This document shows positions 7,949 to 17,595 of a stretch of 64,000 nucleotides of DNA, in pieces. The stretch's first letter is position 1; every line of letters starts with the position of its first letter. A model generated the notes under the pieces. The model did no database searches. It was not told the DNA's origin and saw only the letters and a program-made list of their open reading frames with translations. A program made the translations under genes and the position numbers. Where the stretch lies: assembly GCF_002563775.1 (NCBI RefSeq), contig NZ_PDJO01000001.1, forward strand, positions 3,040,501-3,104,500, given 5' to 3'. The stretch is from Thioclava sp. ES.031. Its GTDB lineage: Bacteria; Pseudomonadota; Alphaproteobacteria; Rhodobacterales; Rhodobacteraceae.

Positions 7949-9274
7949 ATGTATTCCCTTAGGCGCATCGACTATCGGCTTTGGTTTGCCATCACACTTG
8001 CGGCCCTTGTGCCAGCTCTCTACTCGACGCTACGTGTCTATTTCCTAAATACGCTCCCCGACGCGTCGAACGTCAGCATTGCCGCGCAAGCTGCGTGGCT
8101 CAATCTTGCTTATGAGGTCTTGCAGGAGGCCCTTCTTCTCCCGCTCTACTACATCTTCGGCCAAGTAATTTTGAACCGAACGGCCCTGCGCGAGAGGGTC
8201 GGCGATGCTTTTCTAGTCACCTTTATTGCCTACGGAATCCTGACGCTTGGGGTCGCGTTCGGAGCGGATTGGTTGACCCGGGCGATGGCGCAGCAGCCAG
8301 AGCTGCAAGCGAGAACTACTGCCTATCTGAGGCTTGAAGCCCTGGGGCGATTGATCGGAACATTAAATGATATCAGCGTCATTGTCGTCGTGGCGCTCTC
8401 CTGGAGGCGCGTTCTTCTCGCATTGGTGGCATTACGCGCGATCCTTACGGTCTTCTTCGACAGCACATTTGTCGGGCAGTTCAGTTTTTCGTTGAACCTC
8501 GGGGTGCAGGGCGTCGCACTGACGAACATCGCTGTGGGCATGCTGCTCCTGATACCGTCTCTCGTGATACTGTCGCGCGCTGGCGCGCTCGGAATACCGC
8601 GTCTGGCTCGCTTCGACGGCTGGAAGAAAGATTGGCTCCGCGTGGCGCTGCGATCAGGCTTGGAATCGAGCGTGAGAAATCTGGCGTTTGCGCTCATGAT
8701 CCTGAGGCTCATGAACAAGGTGAACGAGGCAGGCCTATTCTGGATGACGAACAGCTTCATCTGGGGCTGGCTGCTTTTGCCAGTGCTGTCGCTTGGAACA
8801 CTCATCCGCCAGGATGTCGGCAATCATCGCGGCCATCTCGACGGCCGCCTCAGGGCATATTTTCTCCTGATTGGAATCATAACAGTAGTCTGGTTCGCGA
8901 CCATCCCCGGCTGGCAATGGTTCATCGCGCATGCAATGGGATCAAGCGATGCGTCGCGGATCGTTTCCCTAACCTGCCTGATGCTCGGTTTCTACATCAT
9001 CTTTGCAATCAATCACGTTCTGGACAGCTATTTCTACGGGATGGGCCGCACCGATCTGATGCTCTATCAGTCGCTCTTCGTCAGCGTGGTGTATTACGGC
9101 GCAGCCTTTCTTGCCTACCTTCGCGGCATTTTCGAACCAGATCTGCAAGCCGTTGGGCTTCTTTTCGGCGGCGGTATTCTCATCGACAGTGCTGTCACGC
9201 TCGGGCAGTTCTGGCGCGTTGGCTATTTTGAGCGTTCCCGGCATCCATTCGTGGACGTTCAAACGCTCAATTAA
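7949..9274 (+). CDS. MATE-like multidrug/metabolite efflux transporter
   Basis: A 441-residue polytopic membrane protein with roughly 12 hydrophobic segments from residue 12 to about 430. The organisation resembles the MATE/MOP flippase superfamily: two similar halves, a cytoplasmic basic loop in the middle (RLARFDGWKKDWLRVALRSG, about residues 217-236) and short N- and C-terminal tails. The conserved acidic residues that couple MATE proteins to Na+ or H+ cannot be assigned with certainty. The ATG at 7949 has GGAG about 13 bases upstream, which is rather distant. Transcription may continue toward the helicase gene, but a 144-bp gap separates them and a functional link is not shown. Confidence 0.65.
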   Translation: MYSLRRIDYRLWFAITLAALVPALYSTLRVYFLNTLPDASNVSIAAQAAWLNLAYEVLQEALLLPLYYIFGQVILNRTALRERVGDAFLVTFIAYGILTLGVAFGADWLTRAMAQQPELQARTTAYLRLEALGRLIGTLNDISVIVVVALSWRRVLLALVALRAILTVFFDSTFVGQFSFSLNLGVQGVALTNIAVGMLLLIPSLVILSRAGALGIPRLARFDGWKKDWLRVALRSGLESSVRNLAFALMILRLMNKVNEAGLFWMTNSFIWGWLLLPVLSLGTLIRQDVGNHRGHLDGRLRAYFLLIGIITVVWFATIPGWQWFIAHAMGSSDASRIVSLTCLMLGFYIIFAINHVLDSYFYGMGRTDLMLYQSLFVSVVYYGAAFLAYLRGIFEPDLQAVGLLFGGGILIDSAVTLGQFWRVGYFERSRHPFVDVQTLN

Positions 9275-9418
9275 ACAAATCCAATGATCGCGCACGGCAT
9301 GCTCGCGAATTGAGGAACGTGGCGGCTTCCTTGAAGCGTGCCCCTTACACATAGTGCGTTGACCTGCGGCATTCTTGTGTGCCCCTATCTCAGACAAGTT
9401 ACCAAGGAGCATCGAGAT

Positions 9419-12283
9419 TTGACGACCGAGCTTTCTGAATACCAAGCTAAATTTTTCGCTAACTATCTAACATCCGAAGGCATTTTCGAAAATGACACCT
9501 TGGCGCAGTCTCTTTCGGCCGCAAAGGTTGACTTGAACCCTCATCAAGTTGATGCGGCATCGTTCGCGCTCCGATCGCCGCTTTCTAAGGGCGTGCTTCT
9601 TGCCGATGAGGTTGGCCTCGGCAAGACCATCGAGGCCGCGTTGGTGATCAGCCAGCGCTGGTGGGAAAGGGAGCGGAAGATCCTGTTGGTTGTTCCTGCC
9701 GCACTACGCAAGCAATGGGCTGCGGAACTGCATGAGAAGTTCTCCCTGCCTTCGGTGATACTCGACACCAAGCGGATCAGGGATCTCGAAAAGGCAGGCA
9801 ACCCCAATCCTCTTGGGCGCGATGAAGGCATTATCATCATGTCCTACGAGTTCGCGGCGCGGGTGTCGGATACTTTGCGCCACATCGCGTGGAACCTGGT
9901 GGTATTCGACGAAGCTCATAAGCTGCGCAACGTCTACAAGGCCGCGGAAAATTCCCGGGCGTCAGTGCTGCGAAGGGCCTTGGCGGGGCGCCAGAAACTC
10001 CTCCTGACCGCGACCCCATTGCAGAACAATCTGATGGAGCTTTTCGGCCTCATCAGCCTCATCGACGAGACCTATTTCGGCTCCGAACAAGCCTTTCGCT
10101 CCGAGTTCGGTGGGCGCGAGGGTGGCGCGTCTCAGGCCCTCCTAGCGAAGCGGCTGGAACCGATCTGTAAGCGCACCTTGCGCCGCCAGGTTCAGCGGGC
10201 CGGCCTGATCAACTACACAAACCGCTTGCCCAAGACCTTCGACTTCACGCCGGATCAACTTGAATCCGACCTCTACGACAAGGTCTCGGCCTACCTCCAG
10301 GACCCAAACACCATCGCACTGGGGCAGAATGGTCGGCACCTCGTCACGCTGATGCTGCGCAAAATTCTGGGGTCGTCGTCCTTTGCCGTGACTCAGACCC
10401 TCGACAAAATGATCCGTCGCCTGGAGGCCAAACGCGTTGTGGGAGACGACACCCTCGATGACCTCGACGGATTTAGCGAACATGCCGACGAGTGGCGCGA
10501 GGCCGGTGCAGGGGCCGAGGCAGACGCCGTCGAAGATGATAGCGATGAGGATGCCGAGCGCGTCGATCCCGTGAAGTTGGAACGCGAGATCAAAAAACTT
10601 ACCGAGTATCGGGATCTCGCCCGTTCCATTTCGGACAACGCCAAGGGCAAGGCGCTCCTCGACTGCCTTCCGACAGTGTTGGATGAGATCACCAACAAAG
10701 GCGGCCAGCGCAAGGCGGTGATATTCACCGAGTCGGTGCGCACACAGACTTACCTGCGCGAGATCCTCGAGCAGAACGGCTTCGAAGGACAGACCGTCGT
10801 CCTGAACGGCTCCAACTCCGACAAGGACAGCAAGGCGCTCTACAAAGCTTGGCTCGAGAAACACCGCGGGACCGATGTAGTCTCGGGCTCAAAGACTGCC
10901 GATATGAAGGCCGCGATCGTCGAGGCCTTTCGCAATGACCGCAAGATTCTGATCGCCACCGAGTCCGGCGCTGAAGGCATCAACCTTCAGTTCTGCTCGC
11001 TCCTAATCAACTACGACCTGCCCTGGAATCCACAGCGGGTCGAGCAGCGCATAGGCCGCTGCCACCGCTACGGGCAGAAAATCGACGTCACCGTCATCAA
11101 CTTCCTGAACCGCAAGAACCATGCCGAGGCACGCATTCACCAGCTGCTCGAACAGAAGTTCAAGCTGTTCGAAGGCGTCTTCGGCTCCTCTGACGAGGTC
11201 CTGGGCGTGATCGAATCCGGCGTCGACATCGAACGCCGCATCCTCGACATCGTGCAATCCTGCCGGTCTACCGACGAGATCGACCAAGCCTTCGACCGGC
11301 TCCAGGAAGAATTCAGCGCCGAGATCGACGAGGCCAAGCGCAACGCCCGTGATAAACTTCTGGCCGAGATGGACGACAAGGTCATCGAGCGCCTGCTGGG
11401 CCGCAAGGAGGCGGTGAATTCGGCCATCGGCGACTTCAAGCGCGCGCTCCTTGGCCTTGCCCGCGCCGAACTGCCCGAGGCGCGCTTCCATGACGATCAC
11501 GCGCAGCGCTTCGACTATGACGGGATGACCTGGTCAACCGAATGGCCCGAGGCGGACGAGCGCGGTTGGCGCTTCTTCCGGCTGGGGGATGAGGGGCTCG
11601 CGGATCGACTTGTTGCGCAGGCTCGCAATCGCGAGCTGCCCCCGGCGGCGCTACGTTTCGACTATGGCGCCTATGACGGCAACATGGGCGATGTGGAACG
11701 GCTGCGCGGGCAGTCGGGCTGGATGCGCGTCGCGCGGCTGGTGCTGAACACGCCCGCACGGGTCTATGACGAACTGGTCTATGCGGCCTTTACCGAGGAC
11801 GGCACACCGCTCCATCCAGACACTGCCGAGCGGCTTTTGCATGTGCCGGCGCAGGTGACCGATGCGCACGTCTCCGATCTACCGGAGGAAGAACTGCAAC
11901 GGGTGCAGGATGCGAGGCAAACCGAGATTGTAGGGCAGGCCCAAACGATGCTGGCGACTTTTCTCAACGAGGAGGAGGATCGGCTGGACGCATGGCGAGA
12001 GGATGCCAAGGTGTCCTTCGACCAGCAGATCAAGGCGCTGACCAAGGAGGCCAACGAGAAGAAGAAGCTGGCGCGGGCCACCCTGGGTCTGGAGGAGAAG
12101 CTGGAACTGCAACGTGAAGCCAAGGCGATCCAGCGGCAGGTTGATGACCTCCAGCACCAGCTATACACCCGGTTGCGAGAGATCGATGAGGAACGGGAAC
12201 GGATGCTCGACGAGATTGCCGAGCAATTGAACCTGACCCCCGAGATGACACCCCTATTCACGATACGATGGAGCCTCGCGTAA
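9419..12283 (+). CDS. SNF2/RapA-family helicase of restriction-type operon
   Basis: A 954-residue superfamily 2 translocase. Walker A DEVGLGKT lies at about residues 63-70, the DEAH box in VVFDEAHKL near 163, the helicase C-terminal domain with SGAEGINLQF, and motif VI in NPQRVEQRIGRCHRYGQK near 540-555. An acidic insertion sits around 360-400 and a long charged coiled coil near 840-940. I take the TTG at 9419 as start: AAGGAG ends nine bases upstream, and the following TTELSEYQAKFF looks like the family's N-terminus. An ATG exists at 9338 but gives an unlikely Cys-rich leader. The TAA overlaps the ATG of the methyltransferase (TAATG), so translation is coupled. It probably moves along DNA in the same complex or pathway as the two downstream proteins. 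Confidence 0.9.
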   Translation: MTTELSEYQAKFFANYLTSEGIFENDTLAQSLSAAKVDLNPHQVDAASFALRSPLSKGVLLADEVGLGKTIEAALVISQRWWERERKILLVVPAALRKQWAAELHEKFSLPSVILDTKRIRDLEKAGNPNPLGRDEGIIIMSYEFAARVSDTLRHIAWNLVVFDEAHKLRNVYKAAENSRASVLRRALAGRQKLLLTATPLQNNLMELFGLISLIDETYFGSEQAFRSEFGGREGGASQALLAKRLEPICKRTLRRQVQRAGLINYTNRLPKTFDFTPDQLESDLYDKVSAYLQDPNTIALGQNGRHLVTLMLRKILGSSSFAVTQTLDKMIRRLEAKRVVGDDTLDDLDGFSEHADEWREAGAGAEADAVEDDSDEDAERVDPVKLEREIKKLTEYRDLARSISDNAKGKALLDCLPTVLDEITNKGGQRKAVIFTESVRTQTYLREILEQNGFEGQTVVLNGSNSDKDSKALYKAWLEKHRGTDVVSGSKTADMKAAIVEAFRNDRKILIATESGAEGINLQFCSLLINYDLPWNPQRVEQRIGRCHRYGQKIDVTVINFLNRKNHAEARIHQLLEQKFKLFEGVFGSSDEVLGVIESGVDIERRILDIVQSCRSTDEIDQAFDRLQEEFSAEIDEAKRNARDKLLAEMDDKVIERLLGRKEAVNSAIGDFKRALLGLARAELPEARFHDDHAQRFDYDGMTWSTEWPEADERGWRFFRLGDEGLADRLVAQARNRELPPAALRFDYGAYDGNMGDVERLRGQSGWMRVARLVLNTPARVYDELVYAAFTEDGTPLHPDTAERLLHVPAQVTDAHVSDLPEEELQRVQDARQTEIVGQAQTMLATFLNEEEDRLDAWREDAKVSFDQQIKALTKEANEKKKLARATLGLEEKLELQREAKAIQRQVDDLQHQLYTRLREIDEERERMLDEIAEQLNLTPEMTPLFTIRWSLA

Positions 12284-13971
12284 TGGCGCCCAAGAAAAAC
12301 AAGCTGGAACTCACCTGGATCGGCAAGGACAACCGCCCGCGGCTGGAGCCGCGCATCCTGATCGAAGAGCTGGAATTCTCGCATCACGCCAGCACGCGTC
12401 GCGAAGGCGACATCTTCGACAACATGCTGATCCATGGCGACAACCTGCTGGCGCTGAAGGCGCTGGAAACCGACCCGGCTGTGCGTGGAAAGGTAAAGTG
12501 CGTCTTCATCGACCCGCCCTACAACACCGGATCGGCGTTTGAGCATTATGACGATGGGTTGGAGCATTCGCTCTGGCTATCTATGATCCGAGATCGCTTG
12601 GAACTTCTGAAAAACCTGCTTTCAGAAGACGGATCTATTTGGATTACTATCGACGACAATGAGGCCCACTACTTAAAGGTGCTTTGCGACGAGGTATTTG
12701 GGAGAAAGTGCTTTGTCGCCGATGCAATCTGGAGAACTTCAGATAACAGCAACAACAACGCCACCAAATTCTCTCAAGATCACAATAATGTATTGGTCTA
12801 TGGGAAGAATGCCGAATGGCGTCCGAACTTCCTGAACGATCCAAGCAAAAGAAAACACTTCAAAAACCCAGACAACGATCCGAGAGGACCTTGGTTCGAC
12901 GGAAACCCTGTAAATAACCCTGCATTACGCCCAAATCTTCAATTCGACATAACCGCTCCTAATGGTCACGTGATTAAGCACCCACCCAATGGATGGCGTT
13001 GGTCATTGGATACCATCAAAGAGAAGATGAAAACGGGGGAAATCCGATTTTCAGAGGATGGTAAGCGCCTAATTCGTAGAACCTACCTCAACGACATGGA
13101 CAAAGGCCTTCCACCGTCAACTCTATGGGTAAACTTAGACGAAACCGGTCACAACCGGCAGGCCAAATACGAGCTGAAAACGCTATTTCCGGACGTCCCA
13201 GTAACTTCGTTGTTTGGCACCCCGAAACCCGAGCGCCTGATAGAGAAGGTTTTGAAACTGGCAACGGGTCCTGGGGATCTCGTGCTCGACTCGTTCGCAG
13301 GTTCCGGCACAACAGGCGCCGTAGCGCACAAGATGGGCCGCCGCTGGATCATGGTGGAGCTGGGGGAACACGCCAAGACACACGTCGTGCCACGGATGAA
13401 AAAGGTCATCGAAGGCACCGACAAGGGCGGCGTGTCCGAGGCAACCAACTGGAAGGGTGGCGGTGGCTACCGCTTCTTCCGCCTCGCCCCCTCGCTTTTG
13501 CAAAAGGATGTCTGGGGCAACTGGATCATCTCCAAGGACTACAATGCCGAGATGCTGGCCGAGGCCATGTGCAAGCATTTCAACTATGTTTACGCCCCAT
13601 CGGACGAGGCATATTGGATGCACGGCCAGGCCTCGGAGAACGCCTTCATCTATGTCACCACGGCCAGCCTGACCTTCGACCAGCTCCGCGCCATCTCGGA
13701 CGAGGTAGGCGAGGGTCGCAGCCTGCTGATCTGTTGCATGGCCTACGAGGCACAAGGCGAAAGCCTGGACAACCTGACGCTCAAGAAGATCCCCCGTGTC
13801 GTGCTCGACCGCTGCGAGTGGGGCAAGGACGACTACTCACTTCGTATCGACGCGCTGCCGATGGCCGAAGAGGTGGAGGAGATCATGGAGGAGGACGCCA
13901 GCGCGCCCGCCCCGGCGAAGACCAAGGCCAAAACGGCTGCGACGCCTGACCTGTTCCGGGAAGAGGAGTGA
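12283..13971 (+). CDS. Beta-class adenine-specific DNA methyltransferase (Mod-like)
   Basis: A 562-residue N6-adenine methyltransferase of the type III Mod kind. Catalytic motif IV DPPYNTG is at about residue 77 and the SAM-binding motif I DSFAGSGTTG near 337-346. IV before I is the beta-class order. The segment between them (about 95-320) holds the target-recognition domain and is visibly richer in A/T than both flanks. The start at 12283 overlaps the helicase stop and has GGAG ten bases upstream; the in-frame ATG at 12268 is inside the helicase gene without a better signal. The C-terminal 200 residues may bind the Res partner. It would protect host DNA at the sites recognised by the complex. 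The recognition sequence cannot be read from the gene. Confidence 0.92.
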   Translation: MAPKKNKLELTWIGKDNRPRLEPRILIEELEFSHHASTRREGDIFDNMLIHGDNLLALKALETDPAVRGKVKCVFIDPPYNTGSAFEHYDDGLEHSLWLSMIRDRLELLKNLLSEDGSIWITIDDNEAHYLKVLCDEVFGRKCFVADAIWRTSDNSNNNATKFSQDHNNVLVYGKNAEWRPNFLNDPSKRKHFKNPDNDPRGPWFDGNPVNNPALRPNLQFDITAPNGHVIKHPPNGWRWSLDTIKEKMKTGEIRFSEDGKRLIRRTYLNDMDKGLPPSTLWVNLDETGHNRQAKYELKTLFPDVPVTSLFGTPKPERLIEKVLKLATGPGDLVLDSFAGSGTTGAVAHKMGRRWIMVELGEHAKTHVVPRMKKVIEGTDKGGVSEATNWKGGGGYRFFRLAPSLLQKDVWGNWIISKDYNAEMLAEAMCKHFNYVYAPSDEAYWMHGQASENAFIYVTTASLTFDQLRAISDEVGEGRSLLICCMAYEAQGESLDNLTLKKIPRVVLDRCEWGKDDYSLRIDALPMAEEVEEIMEEDASAPAPAKTKAKTAATPDLFREEE

Positions 13972-13976
13972 GTTCC

Positions 13977-16817
13977 ATGGATACCGTCGACCCCAAACGC
14001 GCCGTTCACCAGATCAACCAGCGCCTATCCCTGCGCAAACCGCAGGCAGAGGCCCTGCGCCGCCTCGACACCATCGTGACCGACATCGACCCGAAGAAAG
14101 ACACTGATGTCGAGCTCGCCCGCGACGCGGTGCGCGCGACCTATGGCAATTTGGCCGATGCGGATTTCGGGGATTTCGAGCGCGGCTTCCCCAGTGTCTG
14201 CTTTGCCCTGGCGACCGGCGTCGGCAAGACCCGCCTGATGGGCGCATTCATCAGCTACCTCTACATGATCGGGAAAAGCCGGAACTTCTTTGTCCTGGCG
14301 CCGAACCTGACGATCTACGAGAAGCTTCTGGCCGATTTCCAGCCGTCGAGCCCGAAATACGTGTTCCGCGGCATCGAGGCCTTTGCCCACAACGCGCCCT
14401 TGATCGTCAACGCCGAGAACTACGAGGAAGGCCGCGGTGTGCGCGGGACCGACCTGTTCGGCAAGGAAGGCGCGATCATCAACGTCTTCAACGTCTCGAA
14501 GATCAACTCCGAAGCGCGCGGCGGCAAGTCACCGCGAATTAAACGGCTTCAGGAGTATATCGGGGAAAGCTACTTCTCCTACCTCTCCGAACTGGATGAC
14601 CTGGTCCTGCTGATGGACGAGGCACACCGCTATCGCGGCACCGCCGGCGCGCGGGCGATCGAGGAGCTGAAACCGATCCTGGGGCTGGAAGTCACCGCGA
14701 CGCCGAAATCCGTGGGCGCGAAATCGCAGGAGTTCCAGAACGTCGTCTATCGCTACGATCTGCCCGACGCGATGGAAGACGGCTACGTCAAGGAACCCGC
14801 CGTCGGCACCCGCGCGAATTTCGATCCGAAATCGGTCAGTCCCGACACTCTCGAGAAGATCAAGCTGGAGGATGGCGTCCATTATCATGAACACGTCAAG
14901 GTAGCCCTGGAAACTTATGCCCGCCAGAACGACGTGAAGGTTGTGCGCCCATTTATGCTGGTGGTCACTCAGGACACGACGCATGCCGGTCAGGTGAAGG
15001 ACTATGTCGAATCCAACGACTTCTTTGGCGGCCGATACAAGGGTCGGGTCGCCGAGATCCATTCCAAGCTGAAAGGTGAAGAAAGCGACGAGAACGCGCA
15101 GCGCCTGCTGAACATCGAGAAGTCCGGCGACACGGATATCGTCATCCATGTCAACAAGCTCAAAGAAGGCTGGGACGTCTCGAACCTTTTCACCATCGTC
15201 CCGCTGCGCGCCTCGGCCTCGGACATCCTGACCGAGCAGACATTGGGGCGCGGCCTGCGTCTACCCTACGGAAAGCGGACGGGTGTCGAGGTCGTCGACA
15301 CCCTTACCGTCATCGCTCATGAGCGTTTCAATGAGTTGATTGAAAAAGCGAAGGAAGAAAACGGTGTTACCCGAAAGCTGAAGCAGGTCACTATCGGCGA
15401 AGGCGGCGACGTGGCGCCGACGAAGCCAGTTTCGGTCGCCGCACCGTCTCTCGTCGATCAGATGCTATCGCAGGCCGAGGCAAAGACAAAGCCAACCGTG
15501 ACGGTCACCGAGGGCGAAAGTGACGAGAGCTGGGTGCAGCCTGCCCCTCAAGCGGGCGGCTTGGCAGAGGCTCCCAAGCCCTTCACCTTCAACACCCCTG
15601 AAGAAGTGAAGGTTGCGCGCACAGTTCTCGACCAAGTGCTCCCGCAGGTCAGCAAGCAAGTGCGTTCCATAAAGGATCTGAACGACCCCAAGATCGTCGA
15701 ACAGATCGCGGACACTGCGATGAAGGTTGCCGCTCAGGATCCCGACCTGTTTTCCAGCGTCACCAAGGAACAAGCCGTGGCGGTCACCACCGAGCTCTGC
15801 AAAAACTTTGTCGAGCGCACACTCGCCATCCCCGCGCTCACGATCACCCCGCAGCAACAGGTGTCCTTCGGCTTCCGCCGCTTCGATCTCGACATGAAAG
15901 CCTGGAACTTTCAGCCCTTGTCACGCGAACTCTTCGTGCAGGTGCTGCGGACCGAGAAGACCTCGATCATTTCGGGCGAGGAAGAAGGCGAAACCGCCAG
16001 CCGGCTTGAGGACTACATCGTCGCGCGTCTGATTGACTATCCTGAAATCGACTATGATGCCCATGCTGAGATTCTCTATGACCTTGCCGGTCAAGCGGTT
16101 GCCCAAACCCGTGCGCGCTTCCCAGGCGACGAAGATCAGTCCCTCAGCGTCGTGCGTGGCCACGCGAAGACCATGTCCGAGAGTATTTTCTCGCAGATGA
16201 AACAGAACATGTGGCGGGAACAGACGAACTATCGCGTCTCCCTTTCGTCAGCCTTCGGCGAGTTGCGCCCGCAGACCTTCGACACTGCGGGGGCCGGTTT
16301 CATCCGGGATTTTCGCACGCCGCCTGATCAGAAGCAGGACATTCGCAAATACGTGTTCACGGGTTTCGCGCGCGGCTGCTACCAGTATGCCAAGTTCGAC
16401 TCCGATCCGGAACGCAAGCTCGCGGTGGTTCTCGAAAAAGAGCCAGGTGTCCGGCTCTGGATGAAACCAGGCCCCAATCAATTCAAAATCTTCGATGCTA
16501 ACGGCGCACCTTATCAACCTGACTTCGTCGTCGAAACAAACACCGAGAAATTGATCATTGAAGTCAAGCGCCTATCCGAAATGACGGCGCCTGAGGTTCT
16601 ACGTAAGGCAGACGCGGCCAGCCTATGGTGTCATATTGCGACCAAAGCCTGCACGGCACAAGGCGAGAAACCTTGGAGCTATCTTCTGGTGCCTGAAACC
16701 GATGTGCAGGAGAACTTCACGATCTCTGGGCTCATCGCGAAGCACACGCGCATCCCTGACGCAGATCTACTTGCCCGGTATCATTTTGAGGACCTTGCTC
16801 CAGCCACAACTGAATAA
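13977..16817 (+). CDS. Type III-like restriction subunit Res (DEAD/DEAH helicase-nuclease)
   Basis: A 946-residue SF2 helicase fused to a nuclease. Walker A is ATGVGKTR near residues 78-86, Walker B DEAHRY near 214, and motif VI EQTLGRGLRLPYG about 420. The C-terminal nuclease of the PD-(D/E)xK type reads PDFVVETNTEKLIIEVKR (about residues 847-864), as in type III Res. The ATG at 13977 has AGGAG eight bases upstream and follows the methyltransferase stop by 5 bp; an in-frame GTG at 13968 is less likely. With the upstream Mod-like enzyme it makes a type III restriction-modification pair. The extra SNF2 helicase makes the set three-component. A terminator hairpin follows at 16839. Confidence 0.92.
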   Translation: MDTVDPKRAVHQINQRLSLRKPQAEALRRLDTIVTDIDPKKDTDVELARDAVRATYGNLADADFGDFERGFPSVCFALATGVGKTRLMGAFISYLYMIGKSRNFFVLAPNLTIYEKLLADFQPSSPKYVFRGIEAFAHNAPLIVNAENYEEGRGVRGTDLFGKEGAIINVFNVSKINSEARGGKSPRIKRLQEYIGESYFSYLSELDDLVLLMDEAHRYRGTAGARAIEELKPILGLEVTATPKSVGAKSQEFQNVVYRYDLPDAMEDGYVKEPAVGTRANFDPKSVSPDTLEKIKLEDGVHYHEHVKVALETYARQNDVKVVRPFMLVVTQDTTHAGQVKDYVESNDFFGGRYKGRVAEIHSKLKGEESDENAQRLLNIEKSGDTDIVIHVNKLKEGWDVSNLFTIVPLRASASDILTEQTLGRGLRLPYGKRTGVEVVDTLTVIAHERFNELIEKAKEENGVTRKLKQVTIGEGGDVAPTKPVSVAAPSLVDQMLSQAEAKTKPTVTVTEGESDESWVQPAPQAGGLAEAPKPFTFNTPEEVKVARTVLDQVLPQVSKQVRSIKDLNDPKIVEQIADTAMKVAAQDPDLFSSVTKEQAVAVTTELCKNFVERTLAIPALTITPQQQVSFGFRRFDLDMKAWNFQPLSRELFVQVLRTEKTSIISGEEEGETASRLEDYIVARLIDYPEIDYDAHAEILYDLAGQAVAQTRARFPGDEDQSLSVVRGHAKTMSESIFSQMKQNMWREQTNYRVSLSSAFGELRPQTFDTAGAGFIRDFRTPPDQKQDIRKYVFTGFARGCYQYAKFDSDPERKLAVVLEKEPGVRLWMKPGPNQFKIFDANGAPYQPDFVVETNTEKLIIEVKRLSEMTAPEVLRKADAASLWCHIATKACTAQGEKPWSYLLVPETDVQENFTISGLIAKHTRIPDADLLARYHFEDLAPATTE

Positions 16818-16838
16818 ACCAGAACGCGGAACGAGTAG

Positions 16839-16863
16839 GGCCTCGGGTGAGAGGCCTTCTTCG
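16839..16863 (+). terminator. Rho-independent terminator of the restriction operon
   Basis: GGCCTC (16839-16844) pairs with GAGGCC (16851-16856) around a six-base loop, followed by TTCTTC. It lies 22 bp after the Res stop codon and before the IS nest. Confidence 0.7.
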
Positions 16864-16992
16864 CGCCACCTTTCTGTTTAACGGTTTTTTTTCACACATG
16901 CGGCTCTGTTGCACAAATCCCGTGAAGGGATGAGCTACTCCCCGTCTCTTGGACAGTAACCATCCGGCGTGGACCGCACATGGGAGCAATTC

Positions 16993-17595
16993 TCAGGTCG
17001 TGCCCTTGGGGGCTTTGGGTTTGCGAGCCCGCGGGGCCCATTTCTTGGCAAGCCGGTTGAAGCGTTCAAGGATGCTGTCGATCCCGGCATCTTCGGCGTC
17101 GAAGTCCCCACCGGACCAGTGGAGCATGTCCTCGTGTTGCTCGTGATCGGGATCGGCGAGGGCTTCGAGGAACTCCTCGTAGCCCCAGGCACCGCCGACG
17201 TCCTCGGGTGGACAGGCACCGGTCGCCTTGAGAAGCCGTGGGTAGATCATGCCGGGGATGGCCTCGTAGACCCGCTCGATACGGATGCTGTGGTCCCAGT
17301 CATCGCCGAAGTCATAGATATACTGGATCGTCCTGGCGCCGGTGTCCTCGAGCACCTTTTCCAACGTCGTCTTCTTCGCGTCCATGGGGCCGTCGTAGAA
17401 CCCGTCCGGGTCGGGCACGCCCCAACCGGCATCACCGGCGCGGAACTCGTAGAGGTGGGTATCTGTCCAGCCCATGGCAGCCTGTATGACCGCATGCAGC
17501 CGGTCGAGCCTGATCTTCAGCGGCACCTCGATATGGCGCATCGGCTGCGGGTCGACGTCGTTCAGGATGATCCGGAGGCGGGCGATCAGGGTCAT
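16993..17595 (-). CDS. Plasmid pRiA4b ORF-3 family passenger protein of IS66
   Basis: A 200-residue soluble protein of the pRiA4b ORF-3/IS1096 TnpR-like family: the early segment MRHIEVPLKIRLDRLHAVIQ, then MGWTDTHLYEFR, the conserved YIYDFGDDWDHSI (about residues 92-104), and the acidic DVGGAWGYEEFLEAL, ending in a lysine/arginine-rich tail. Its ATG overlaps the tnpC stop by 4 bp, so it is made from the IS transcript. The family is common as cargo of IS66 and related elements, but its biochemical role is not established to my knowledge; it is dispensable in most IS66 members. Confidence 0.85.
   Translation of the reverse strand: MTLIARLRIILNDVDPQPMRHIEVPLKIRLDRLHAVIQAAMGWTDTHLYEFRAGDAGWGVPDPDGFYDGPMDAKKTTLEKVLEDTGARTIQYIYDFGDDWDHSIRIERVYEAIPGMIYPRLLKATGACPPEDVGGAWGYEEFLEALADPDHEQHEDMLHWSGGDFDAEDAGIDSILERFNRLAKKWAPRARKPKAPKGTT

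Noticed and set aside
9419..16817. DISARM or BREX assignment for the helicase/methyltransferase operon
   Set aside because: No DrmA/DrmB (DUF1998) or PLD protein, no PglZ or BrxC-type genes; the nuclease is a type III-like Res.
16893..16901. 9-bp target duplication of the outer IS5 element
   Set aside because: CACACATGC on the left does not match CCTTGGTTT on the right.
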